A stretch of DNA of 64,000 bases from contig JAUZNX010000010.1 in NCBI GenBank assembly GCA_030706745.1, positions 1 to 64,000 of the forward strand. The letters run 5' to 3'. Under the pieces are notes generated by a model, which was given only the letters and a program-made list of their open reading frames with translations, did no database searches and was not told the DNA's origin. A program made the position numbers and the translations under genes. Positions 37,349-45,862 of the stretch are shown here, one piece after another. The DNA comes from Bacteroidota bacterium. Its GTDB lineage: Bacteria > Bacteroidota > Ignavibacteria > Palsa-1295. Numbering within the stretch: the stretch's first letter is position 1; the number at the start of each line of letters is the position of its first letter.

Positions 37349-37769
37349 ATTTTGTTAGTTGATTTGGACAAGTGTGCGAGTTGGTTCACCAATGGACTTG
37401 CCGCAGGGGTCTTGTTTTTGCCAGAGATCGATAGAGCGGGAACCGCTAATGTTGAAATAGGAATAAAAGAATTCGACCCGCCGCGAACGCCGACGGCTGA
37501 GATACCTTGAACAGGATCTCCTGTATCGGTGCCTCCGGGGCCATCCGAACAAATGTTTGTTACGGATGTGCCATCAAGGTTCATTAATTGAGTAGCGCAT
37601 GCAGCCGGTAGGCAACCGCCATTTGCCACGTATAGATTCTTGAGTCCATCAATCGTGCATTGACATTGTCTTGAAACGACGATGTTTGAATGATTGCCCG
37701 AGGGTCAATCGGTGACATGATTGGGAAATCGGCCCAAGATTTGGGCGCAGAGCCTTGCTGGTTATTCAT
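37345..37769 (-). pseudogene. Cys-containing small protein, apparently frameshifted
   Basis: From ATG 37769 one frame gives MNNQQGSAPKSWADFPIMSP followed by RAIIQTSSFQD and then loses protein character. A second frame, open from about 37705 without an ATG, gives NIVVSRQCQCTIDGLKNLYV, then GGCLPAACATQLMNLDGT and a Gly/Ser/Pro-rich tail ending at 37345. Together they would form one protein of about 140 residues with at least five Cys. The break lies between about 37665 and 37710. If intact it could start the cluster that contains the 2OG oxygenase. No family is recognised. Confidence 0.45.
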
Positions 37770-38191
37770 GGCGACTAAGTTTTGAAAAAAATGACGACTG
37801 TGAGAAAAGAATCGGAACCCATAATATGTTCCTGCAAGATCCCTCCTGTTCCCAACAACCGGTTGCGCCTGGGGAACAAGGGGCTATCCGCAATTCTCGA
37901 TTTATTTTCGTAAGTGCCTGCATCCCGGTTATTCTTGCCTTATACTAGAAGCGTGGGTCACGGGCACCACATTGCTAATTGAAAATCGATTATCGAGAAA
38001 TTGCGAGAAGGGAGCGGCAGTTCATTAAATTACAATTCAAAAGAGAGAATCTATTAATGAATAATATTGACTCACACAGCGAAAATGGCTCAAAAATGGC
38101 AGCAATTATGAATATGAAAGTACAAACACACCAAGCGTCTGTTGCGAAATGAAAGGCGGGATTCGGTAGCCGCCGTTGTTAGCTGAACTCC
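37770..38191. other. Intergenic region with dispersed repeat copy B
   Basis: Gene-free between divergent units. It contains the truncated repeat copy B (37962-38048). The remainder is AT-rich and has no recognised element. Confidence 0.55.
37962..38048 (+). repeat. Dispersed intergenic repeat, copy B (truncated)
   Basis: Reads GGGCACCACATTGCTAATTG, then AAAATCG, a variable part, and TTCATTAAATTACAATTC plus AAAAGAGAGAAT. The palindromic core and the closing GGGCACC are absent in this copy. Confidence 0.75.
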
Positions 38192-39055
38192 ATGACAATC
38201 GTCATCATCCTGTTTTTCGCAATCCTGCTTCTGAACGTTGGAGCCTTTTGGCTCTATCAGAAGCGCACGCACCGGCTGTTTCATAAGCAACGGAAGCTGA
38301 TCTTGGATAGCTTCGGGCGCATTGAATCGCGCATGGCACGGGCGGCACCGGAGTTCGAGCCCGCCGCTGACGGCGCTGGAGTCTGGGCTATCATGGTCTC
38401 ATTCAATCGCGGCGATACTGGCCGGCGCACGATCGAGAGCCTTCGCAAACACGAGCCAGACCTTCCGATTCTGGTCGTCGATAATGGCAGTACCGACGGG
38501 ACACGCGAACGACTGCTCGAAATGCTCGAGCACGGCGTCATCCAAAAGCTTCTGCTTAACACTCACGAGCAAGTGCCGCAATGGCAGAAGAGCTTCGCGC
38601 TGGTCCAGGCACTGAAGGTACTTTCGCTGGAGCGGCTTCGCTATCTGGTCTTTCTCGATGATGATGTCGATGTCACCCGGCCCTTCATTTTGGATGCAAC
38701 AACCCTCCTTGAAGAACTGGCGAGCGAGCACGTCAAAGTCGTGAACATGACCGACGACGCTGAGGAAGAGTATAATCATCCGACGATCAAGCGTATCCCT
38801 GTCAGACTCAGTCGTGGGATGGAAGAGATCAAGATTCGCGCGTCGTTCAACGGCCAATTCAATTTCCTCAACGCCGACTTCTTTCACGAGTTAGGTTATC
38901 CTCCGATCGCCGAAGGCATCAGTGAACTCTCTGGCGAAGACTCATACTATTCCCGTCTACTCAAAGTGAAGGGCTATCAGGTTGCCGTCCTTCCAGCTGC
39001 CAGACACCTTGGGGCCGAGGCTTCGCTTCGCGAAGTAGTCGAGAGCAAGCAATAA
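38192..39055 (+). CDS. Membrane-anchored glycosyltransferase family 2
   Basis: The 287-residue protein has an N-terminal transmembrane helix (about residues 2-22) and a GT-A catalytic domain: AIMVSFNRG, ILVVDNGSTDGT and the metal-binding LVFLDDDVDV (DxD). Later blocks GQFNFLNADFF and LSGEDSYYSRLLKVKGY match the acceptor part of GT2 enzymes. The acceptor sugar or lipid is unknown. No other glycan genes are adjacent, apart from a separate GT9 gene 31 kb away. Confidence 0.9.
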   Translation: MTIVIILFFAILLLNVGAFWLYQKRTHRLFHKQRKLILDSFGRIESRMARAAPEFEPAADGAGVWAIMVSFNRGDTGRRTIESLRKHEPDLPILVVDNGSTDGTRERLLEMLEHGVIQKLLLNTHEQVPQWQKSFALVQALKVLSLERLRYLVFLDDDVDVTRPFILDATTLLEELASEHVKVVNMTDDAEEEYNHPTIKRIPVRLSRGMEEIKIRASFNGQFNFLNADFFHELGYPPIAEGISELSGEDSYYSRLLKVKGYQVAVLPAARHLGAEASLREVVESKQ

Positions 39056-39106
39056 GCGCCAGATATTGTGGCGCGATTCGGACGCGCGGTGTGTTAGCTG
39101 TCGCCT

Positions 39107-40498
39107 GTGGCAGCATACAAACTCATTGTACAGAAATTTGGCGGAACTTCCGTGGAGGATGCCCGTGCGATGTCGCGTTCGATCAAGATCGTACGCGATT
39201 ACGGCGTCGGTCCGCGGACACGGGCGCTGGTGGTGCTCTCGGCATGTTCCGGGGTGACGAACGAGTTGATCCGACTAAGCGAGCTCTCGATCAAGAGTGA
39301 TTTGCATCCGGCACAAGCAACGATCGACCGACTCGAAGCGCGTCACGCTCGTATTGCGCGAGAATTGCTGCCGGAAGGCGAAGTGTTCGATGCTGTCCAT
39401 GGTTCGCTGCATTCATTGTGGGAGAGCGTGCGCCTGCTGGCCCGCGGCGTCCACCTGCTGGGTGAACTCACGCCGCGCAACCGGGATCAATTCGAGTCCG
39501 TCGGCGAGCGTGCCTCGACCTTGATCTTTCAGGCGGCGCTTTCCGTGGCAATGCGGGATAAGTCGATTCCAGTCCACTTGTTCGATGCCAGAGAGTTCTT
39601 CGTAACCTCCGGCGAGTTCACCGCCGCTCGTCCGTTGCTCAGCGAGACCACCCGGCACATAAAAAAGGTCGCGCAGGAGCTGGCCTCAGGCGCCATCGGT
39701 GTCACGCAAGGATTTATCGGCGCTACGATCGAAGGCGAAACGACGACGATTGGCCGCGGCGGCTCGGATTTCTCCGCCGCGATCATGGGTGTCGCGCTTG
39801 CGGCACATGCCAAAGTCCCGGAAATACAAATTTGGACGGACGTTGCCGGCATCTTGACTTGCGATCCTCGTTTGGTCCGAGGCACCAGATCGATCGAGCG
39901 CATTTCGTTTCAGGACGCAAGCGAACTGGCGTATTTCGGCGCGAAGGTCCTGCATCCCGAGACGATTTGGCCTGCCGTTGAGAAAGGTATCCCGGTCCGC
40001 GTGCTCTCTTCAAAAGAACCGAAAAAGCCAGGTACGACGATTACTACTAAGGCAAGTAATAGTCATCCAATCACTGGCATTGCGCTTCTTCGAGATGTGA
40101 TCGCGGTGCGCCTGGGGTTAAGTTCTATCGTACAGGAAGCCGGGGTGCAACAGGCGATTTGGGATACACTTGGGGAAACTGGTGCCACTCCGGTCGCTGT
40201 AGCGTTCTCCGTTGGCAGCGCGCTGTATGTTTTCCGCGATGCAAGCCCCATAACGGCATTGCGCGCGGCGATGGAGGGTCGAACGAAGATCGAGGTCGAG
40301 TCCGGCCGGTCCCTGATCACACTGGTCGGGCCCGGTCTGAGGGAACATGCGGGAATTGCTGCCCGCATTTTCCGCTCATTGGGACGTACGAACTGCGAAA
40401 TGATTTCTTATGGCGGATCGGACAGATCGATCAATTTTTTGGTGGATTCCGATGCCGCCCAAGGCGTTTTGCGAAAAATTCACGGCGAATTTTTCTAA
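39107..40498 (+). CDS. lysC: Aspartate kinase
   Basis: The 463-residue monofunctional kinase opens with LIVQKFGGTSVEDA, has TIGRGGSDFSAAIMG and WTDVAGILTCDPRLV in the catalytic domain and two ACT domains at the C-terminus (about 310-463), where lysine or threonine feedback is usual. It makes aspartyl phosphate for lysine, methionine, threonine and diaminopimelate synthesis. The start is GTG at 39107. The 51-base space to the preceding gene is too short for a lysine riboswitch. Confidence 0.96.
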   Translation: MAAYKLIVQKFGGTSVEDARAMSRSIKIVRDYGVGPRTRALVVLSACSGVTNELIRLSELSIKSDLHPAQATIDRLEARHARIARELLPEGEVFDAVHGSLHSLWESVRLLARGVHLLGELTPRNRDQFESVGERASTLIFQAALSVAMRDKSIPVHLFDAREFFVTSGEFTAARPLLSETTRHIKKVAQELASGAIGVTQGFIGATIEGETTTIGRGGSDFSAAIMGVALAAHAKVPEIQIWTDVAGILTCDPRLVRGTRSIERISFQDASELAYFGAKVLHPETIWPAVEKGIPVRVLSSKEPKKPGTTITTKASNSHPITGIALLRDVIAVRLGLSSIVQEAGVQQAIWDTLGETGATPVAVAFSVGSALYVFRDASPITALRAAMEGRTKIEVESGRSLITLVGPGLREHAGIAARIFRSLGRTNCEMISYGGSDRSINFLVDSDAAQGVLRKIHGEFF

Positions 40499-40772
40499 TA
40501 GCCACAATATGACATTATTGCTCCTTTGGGAACGAAGATTGGGCTGAAATACGTTACTCTCTTTCTGGAATTTTGTCTATTTGCAGGTCAAGAACAAAAA
40601 GCTTTTCGAAGCATAACGAGGAACCGGTAAGTTTCTCCGGATCGAATGGTGTTTTTGCTTCGTGTTCGGTTTTCCGCATGGCGCTCGCCCTGGGCATTTC
40701 CCCTGAGTGATTCGTCGATTGAACGAGCGGAGTAGAACGCGCCCCTGCACAACTGCGGTATATTACGACGAC

Positions 40773-41261
40773 ATGGCGACGAAGGCGAAAGCGACGGCAA
40801 CCAAGGCACCCAAGACGACACGCACGCGGCGACGCTCCAAGTATATTACCGGGCTCATGCTCTGTAGTGAGTGCACGCGCACGGCCCGGAAGGAAATCGT
40901 TGGGGAAGCACGGACGCGAATGGCCGGCGAAGGTCCGCAGCCGATTGATAAGGACTCGACCGAACCGCAGAACGAGAATTTGTGGGTCCGATGCACGAAG
41001 TGTCACAACACGATGCTCGTAAACCTGACCGCGCTCATGGCGGAAAAGCCAAAAGCCCACACGAATCTCATGGCGGCCGAATGCACACCGTACACTCCCT
41101 CTCGCATTTTCGCGATCGGAGAAGCAATTTATCATAAGGATTGGGACGATGTCGGCACCGTCATGTCCAAGGAAGTGACCGCCAGTGGCCGGAATGCCAT
41201 CCTGGTGCACTTCGATAAATCCGGCGAGAAAAAACTTCTCGAGAATTTCAAGGCAGAGTAG
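40773..41261 (+). CDS. Zinc-ribbon protein with Tudor/SH3-like C-terminus
   Basis: The 162-residue protein has a basic N-terminal tail (Lys/Arg/Thr-rich, about 1-23), two CxxC pairs (Cys31/34 and Cys74/77) that should bind one zinc, and a C-terminal SH3-like segment: FAIGEAIYHKDWDDVGTVMSKE, then ILVHFDKSGEKKLLENF. That last part resembles small nucleic-acid or polymerase-binding folds such as the UvrD Tudor domain. The mix suggests RNA or DNA binding. It starts at the ATG at 40773, since the longer frame from 40707 adds unrelated residues. Confidence 0.75.
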   Translation: MATKAKATATKAPKTTRTRRRSKYITGLMLCSECTRTARKEIVGEARTRMAGEGPQPIDKDSTEPQNENLWVRCTKCHNTMLVNLTALMAEKPKAHTNLMAAECTPYTPSRIFAIGEAIYHKDWDDVGTVMSKEVTASGRNAILVHFDKSGEKKLLENFKAE

Positions 41262-41278
41262 TTTGCCTGCGCGTTTTG

Positions 41279-41326
41279 AAGTGCTAACCTGCTATGACAT
41301 ACTGGCACGTTAGCACTTCTGCTTTT
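41279..41326 (+). terminator. Hairpin with T-tract after the zinc-ribbon gene
   Basis: A 10-bp stem AAGTGCTAAC/GTTAGCACTT (41279-41288 with 41309-41318), a 20-base loop and a CTGCTTTTTT tail. Confidence 0.65.
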
Positions 41327-41415
41327 TTGGGGGCCGCCCAAAGCAACTTTCTGCCCTGCGTTGTGCATTTCAGGTGTTACACGAGGCGAGCTATTTCGCC
41401 CCTGCATCACCGTCC

Positions 41416-42768
41416 ATGACTGAAGTCCAAATCCCGACTGCCACCAGCGTGTCCACCGCGATTCATTCTAATGGCGTGGCGCCCGATACCGGGGTCCTGA
41501 TCGAATCGCTGAAAGCAGCGATTGATTTTGTGCAGGAGCGAGTGGTCAACCGCGAAGAGGTAATCGAGCAGATTTTTGTCGCGCTCCTCATTGGCGAGCA
41601 CGTACTGATCGAAAGCCGGACTGGTGTTGGCAAGACACTGCTCGCCGAACAGGTCTTCCGGATGTTCGAAGGAGCCAGGACTTTCAAGGTCCAGGCCAGT
41701 AAGGAGCAGCAGCCCGATACGTATTTCGGAGGCCTCCTGCTCGAGGAGTTAAAGCAAGGCCGCATCATCCATAACACCGAAGGCTCGTTGGTCGAAAGTG
41801 AGTTCGGATTTATCGACGAGATCTTCGACGCCAATGATTACACGCTTCGCGCTCTGCTTTCGCTGCTGAACGAGCGCGAACTGGTTCGCGGTGTCCAGCG
41901 CAGACACGCGAATATTCACACGGTGATCGCCGCGACAAACTACCTGCGGCTCTCGGAAATCACCGAAGCGCTCATGGACCGCTTCTTGTTTAAAGCGCTC
42001 GTCCATCCGGATAAAGATGCGTTCTACCAATACAAAATATCTCAGCAATATCTGCGGAATCTTGGCAATACCATCGAGCCGCCGAACAAAATCCGGTATG
42101 CCGACCTTGCGTATGCGACGCATGTAGTACGTGGTGAGGTCCCGGAATACCCGATAACGATTAGTCCGGATCTTGTCTATTTTATGAATCTTGTGATTCG
42201 GCATTACGAGATCCAACGCAACCGGCTGTTGCAGGAACGGCCGCATGAATCACACTTGCGCACAAAGGATTTCTACATTTCGCCGCGGACACAGGCCAAG
42301 ACGTTGGATGTCTTAAGAGCGATTGCATTTCTGCATGGCCGACGCTATACCGAGCGCGCCGATATTCAGAAGCTCTCATTGCTACTCTGCACGGCAGGGG
42401 TCGCCGAGGAAAAGACGCTGTTCCAACGGTCGTATGATACTTTAATGCAGTTGTATCAAGTTTCCGGCGCATTCGATCAGCTTTCCGCAATGCTCACGCT
42501 AGAAGATGTCTTGCGGCGCCTGAAGCACAATCCCAAACTCATGGCCCGGCCGCTCGACGAACTCGAAGGCGTACCGACGAAGCGCTCCATAGTTGCATGG
42601 GCGAAGGAGACACTGGGCGTTGCCGACGCTACGGCCGGCCACAAACGGCGTCTCGCCGAGGGATTTCTCGCCAGTATTCATCCCGCCACCGAGGATCTTA
42701 AGTCGCTAAAGGCCCACCTGGAAAAGGAAATCAAAGCTGTTTTTGTCGATCACGTTGAGCATTTCTAA
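41416..42768 (+). CDS. MoxR-family AAA+ ATPase (RavA-like)
   Basis: The 450-residue protein has a MoxR AAA+ core: Walker A in SRTGVGKT (about residues 67-74), Walker B in FGFIDEIF, sensor 1 in TVIAATNYL and an Arg-finger region MDRFLF. The helical C-terminal part (SPRTQAKTLDVLRAIAFLHGR and beyond) is as in RavA. Such ATPases remodel or activate proteins together with a VWA partner; the best candidate is the VWA gene at 45863-47395, three genes downstream. The ATG at 41416 (MTEVQ) is preferred to 41374. Confidence 0.92.
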   Translation: MTEVQIPTATSVSTAIHSNGVAPDTGVLIESLKAAIDFVQERVVNREEVIEQIFVALLIGEHVLIESRTGVGKTLLAEQVFRMFEGARTFKVQASKEQQPDTYFGGLLLEELKQGRIIHNTEGSLVESEFGFIDEIFDANDYTLRALLSLLNERELVRGVQRRHANIHTVIAATNYLRLSEITEALMDRFLFKALVHPDKDAFYQYKISQQYLRNLGNTIEPPNKIRYADLAYATHVVRGEVPEYPITISPDLVYFMNLVIRHYEIQRNRLLQERPHESHLRTKDFYISPRTQAKTLDVLRAIAFLHGRRYTERADIQKLSLLLCTAGVAEEKTLFQRSYDTLMQLYQVSGAFDQLSAMLTLEDVLRRLKHNPKLMARPLDELEGVPTKRSIVAWAKETLGVADATAGHKRRLAEGFLASIHPATEDLKSLKAHLEKEIKAVFVDHVEHF

Positions 42769-43963
42769 CGCAGAACTCGAGGTTCGCGAACGCCGCCGCG
42801 AACGCCGCCGGTCTTTCCTCATATTCTTCTCGATCGTCCTGGCCGTTTATGGATCGATCAATTATTATCTTTGCGTCCGGCTCGAGCAGTGCATTCCTTC
42901 GGACTCATGGTTCCATTTCGTCTTTTTGCCGCTCTTCTTGCTGGTTGCAATCAGCACACTCGTCGGGCAATATCTTGAGACCACGCACTCTTCCCTGCTG
43001 AGCGATTCTCTGACCTGGATCGGATCGTTCTGGCTCGGAATCATGAGTTGGTACTTTTTGGCGGCGGTTCTGATCGATCTGGTTAGGCTCCTGGATTATG
43101 GCCTTGGCTTTCTGCCCGCTGCGTGGTACGTCCATGCTGCGGAGACAAAGGAGTGGGTAGCAGGCATCGCGAGCGTTGTGATTTTCGCTTCGATGATTCT
43201 GGGCTTCATCAATGCGCGACGCACACGAGTCCGCCCACTTACAATTTCCATCGACAAGGCCGGGACGCCTATGAAGATTGCAGCGATCAGCGATATGCAC
43301 ATGGGCACGCTGGTTGGACGTGGCATGGTCCGCCAGTTTGTTGCGAAGATCAATGCGCTCAAACCCGATCTCGTTCTGATGATTGGCGATCAGGTCGATG
43401 GCAATGTGCATCCGGTCATGCAGCTTGATCTGGGAAGCGAGTTGAAGAAGATCGAAAGCAAGTATGGAGTCTATGCGATCACCGGCAATCATGAGTATAT
43501 CGGGAATGTCGAAACGGCATGCGCATACCTGGAAGCCCACGGCATACGGATGCTGCGCGATGAATGCGCTGATGTTGCAGGAATCTACCTCGTAGGGCGC
43601 GAGGACCGGGCTGCGAAGCAGTTCGCGCACTACGAGCGGAAGCCGCTGGCCGAGCTTGTTGAGCCACTCGATAAGTCGAAGCCAATCATTCTGATGGACC
43701 ATACACCATTCCATCTCGAAGAGGCCGAGCAACATGGAATCGATCTTCAGCTTTCCGGCCACACGCACCATGCGCAGATCTGGCCCTTCAATTTTATCAC
43801 AAAAGCAGTGTACGAGGTGAGCTGGGGATATAAACGAAAGGGCGCAACACACGTCTATGTCTCATGCGGCTCGGGAACATGGGGCCCGCCCATTCGGATT
43901 GGGAATCGACCGGAAATTATGGCGATCACGATGGAGTTCTCTTCTAAACAAATGTCTGAATAG
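42743..43963 (+). CDS. Membrane-anchored metallophosphoesterase (YkuE-like)
   Basis: The 406-residue protein has four predicted transmembrane helices in the first 165 residues. A calcineurin-type metallophosphoesterase domain follows: ISDMHMG (DxH), MIGDQVDG (GDxxD), ITGNHEY (GNHE) and LSGHTHHAQIWPF (GHxH), complete for two metals. It may act on a phospholipid or UDP-lipid at the membrane. The start is a TTG, 42743 or 42755; either overlaps the MoxR gene end, so the two are probably coupled. Confidence 0.9.
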   Translation: MSITLSISNAELEVRERRRERRRSFLIFFSIVLAVYGSINYYLCVRLEQCIPSDSWFHFVFLPLFLLVAISTLVGQYLETTHSSLLSDSLTWIGSFWLGIMSWYFLAAVLIDLVRLLDYGLGFLPAAWYVHAAETKEWVAGIASVVIFASMILGFINARRTRVRPLTISIDKAGTPMKIAAISDMHMGTLVGRGMVRQFVAKINALKPDLVLMIGDQVDGNVHPVMQLDLGSELKKIESKYGVYAITGNHEYIGNVETACAYLEAHGIRMLRDECADVAGIYLVGREDRAAKQFAHYERKPLAELVEPLDKSKPIILMDHTPFHLEEAEQHGIDLQLSGHTHHAQIWPFNFITKAVYEVSWGYKRKGATHVYVSCGSGTWGPPIRIGNRPEIMAITMEFSSKQMSE

Positions 43964-43965
43964 CT

Positions 43966-44071
43966 GTCATTGCGAGCGGAACGAAGTGGAGCGAAGCGAT
44001 CCCGTTCAGGAAAAACCTTTGGCTTCGCGGCAAGGGATTGCTTCGTCGGGCTTCGCCCTCCTCGCAATGAC
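43966..44071. repeat. 106-bp dispersed palindromic repeat
   Basis: Ends in perfect inverted repeats GTCATTGCGAG (43966-43976) and CTCGCAATGAC (44061-44071). The interior GAAGTGGAGCGAAGCGATC and GGATTGCTTCGTCGGGCTTC also pair. This type of GCAATGAC/GAAGCAATC element is known from several bacterial phyla and is widely scattered in genomes; here it fills the gap between the phosphoesterase and the outer-membrane gene. Confidence 0.8.
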
Positions 44072-44097
44072 GCTTCGGTCGAATAGTTTAATCGCTT

Positions 44098-44691
44098 ATG
44101 AAGAAAGTTGTCGTGCTCTCCGTGTTGTTTCTGTTACCAGCGGTCTCCTCATTCGGTCAATCCAGTGATTTCATGCAGAGAGACTCTCGATGGATGTTCG
44201 GGCTTGGATATCAACTCTCCGGCTCTAACCTGTTTCTGTTGTCCTGGCAAAGTCCCGATCAGAACCACTATGGCCGCTCGTGGCGTATCGAGCCGATGAT
44301 TGGTGGAGGTTATTCAGATAACCTATCCAGCTATTACTCCATCTCGTCTTCACTCACGCTGGGTCTGGGAGCGTATCTTCGCTGGCGCGTTCGCGCGCCG
44401 TTCGACGATCTCTATTTTCAGATGGGACCGCGAGTGAGTGTGACGGGGAATCGCTCGACTTCGAGCGGCGACTTTTCATCACAATATCTTACAACATCGC
44501 TCTCCTTCCTGCTTGGACCGGAGTACGAGATCGATAAGTGGCAGCAGCATATGAGCATCGCCGGCTTTCTCTCGCTCGGTGGCTCCATCCGCGGTTGGGC
44601 GAAAGAATCGCCGAGTGATTATTCCCCTTCATCCTGGAGTTTCAATCTAGCCACCGGGACGGGGATTGTAGTCAGGTACTATTTCGAATGA
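44098..44691 (+). CDS. Outer-membrane beta-barrel-like protein
   Basis: The 197-residue protein has a signal peptide (LLPAVSSFGQ) and alternating amphipathic strands rich in Tyr, Ser and Gly (WMFGLGYQLSG, LGLGAYLRWRV, YFQMGPRVSV) ending in an aromatic strand (GTGIVVRYYFE). It probably forms a small eight-stranded barrel. The ligand is unknown. Four bases separate its stop from the Shedu-type gene, so the two may be co-transcribed. Confidence 0.75.
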   Translation: MKKVVVLSVLFLLPAVSSFGQSSDFMQRDSRWMFGLGYQLSGSNLFLLSWQSPDQNHYGRSWRIEPMIGGGYSDNLSSYYSISSSLTLGLGAYLRWRVRAPFDDLYFQMGPRVSVTGNRSTSSGDFSSQYLTTSLSFLLGPEYEIDKWQQHMSIAGFLSLGGSIRGWAKESPSDYSPSSWSFNLATGTGIVVRYYFE

Positions 44692-44695
44692 CAAC

Positions 44696-45844
44696 ATGGT
44701 ATCAGAAACAAAGTGTTCAACTGCAGGATGCGAGCATATCTTCAATGACGATCCTGATGTTCAGCCCAGGCAACCATGCCCCGATTGTGGAGGCAAAGGA
44801 CGCACATTCTCGCAGGAAATAAGCTTCACGGACGACTTCGAAGCTCCAGGACCCTCTGGCGGTTTCTTTTACCATGGTCTGAAGTGGCTTTATGAAATTA
44901 TCATTTATCGTATCCTCCACGAGAAAGGCAAGGATGACATCGCCACAATTCTCGATCAGGCGTTAGAGCGATTGATCCCAGAGATCGAGGCAATACACTC
45001 CGAGCTGCCTTCAGAGGATGCTGGTGAAGACACAATAAAGGAGGCAATACAGGTCGTCCTGAATGAGAAGAATCGCAAATCCTACGTGTTGACACTTTAC
45101 CTCCAAAGTGAGGGAGTAAAGCGAGCGATTGCAGAGCAAGACGCATCGCTGGCAGCATTCCACATGGCACATGCGATGGCCGCCAGGGCAATGATAATAT
45201 TCATTGAAAAACTGCATCGACCTATTTGGCAGGGATATTCATTCGGCTATTCAGAGAGGTTCTTGTCAGATCTTAGGCGCGATTTGACTGCCGGTCACAG
45301 CGAAGAACACTGGCAGAAGAAGTTAACAGACAATCCCTTTCTGCTCACACTGCTCTTTGCTCATCCCGTTGTCGTTGTGGCACAAAAGGCATACGTCGGC
45401 GGAAAGACCGTAGAGAATCGAGATGGGATGATCGTGGATTATCTCGTCAAGAACGCGTTAACGGGCGGTTCAGCATTAATCGAGATTAAAAGACCAAACA
45501 CCCCCCTACTCGGGAGCGAATATCGCAACGGGGTCTATAGCATACACGCGGAAGTTTCCGGCGCTGTCAACCAGGTATTAACTTATCGGAATCAATTGAT
45601 TCTTGAATATTCTAGCATCACAATGAACAACGGGGAAGCTGATGCGGAGCAATATGAGGCCTTCAATCCCCCTTGCATTGTCGTCGCAGGCAACGTTTCC
45701 GACGAACTCAGTGATTCACAAAAGAGGCGGAGTTTTGAACTTTATCGGAATTCACTCGCTGGAGTTCAAATCATTGGCTACGACGAACTTGTGAAGCGGG
45801 CACAGGCCTTGACAGGTGCGTTCAAGGCTTCTTTCCCCGACTGA
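44696..45844 (+). CDS. Shedu-type immune nuclease (DUF4263) with N-terminal zinc ribbon
   Basis: The 382-residue protein's C-terminal 190 residues match the Shedu SduA nuclease family: HWQKKLTDNPFLLTLLF, then a PD-(D/E)xK site with Asp248 (IVDYL), Glu263-x-Lys265 (IEIKRP) and Gln293 (VNQVLTYR), then IVVAGNVSDELSD and the terminal FELYRNSLAGVQIIGYDEL. Shedu is a single-gene anti-phage system. The N-terminus adds a Cys4 zinc ribbon (Cys7, 12, 28, 31) and a helical middle (about 60-180), which should be the sensor that differs between Shedu subtypes. It lies inside the MoxR-to-VWA interval. Confidence 0.85.
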   Translation: MVSETKCSTAGCEHIFNDDPDVQPRQPCPDCGGKGRTFSQEISFTDDFEAPGPSGGFFYHGLKWLYEIIIYRILHEKGKDDIATILDQALERLIPEIEAIHSELPSEDAGEDTIKEAIQVVLNEKNRKSYVLTLYLQSEGVKRAIAEQDASLAAFHMAHAMAARAMIIFIEKLHRPIWQGYSFGYSERFLSDLRRDLTAGHSEEHWQKKLTDNPFLLTLLFAHPVVVVAQKAYVGGKTVENRDGMIVDYLVKNALTGGSALIEIKRPNTPLLGSEYRNGVYSIHAEVSGAVNQVLTYRNQLILEYSSITMNNGEADAEQYEAFNPPCIVVAGNVSDELSDSQKRRSFELYRNSLAGVQIIGYDELVKRAQALTGAFKASFPD

Positions 45845-45862
45845 TCCGCAACGAATCATAAT

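Noticed and set aside
37721-37948. 75-codon plus-strand frame
   Set aside because: It overlaps the start of the minus-strand small gene, with no ribosome binding site and random composition.
39056-39106. Lysine riboswitch before lysC
   Set aside because: Only 51 bases are available, far shorter than a lysine riboswitch of about 170 bases.
42905-43852. 315-codon open frame on the minus strand
   Set aside because: It mirrors the metallophosphoesterase; no protein signature.
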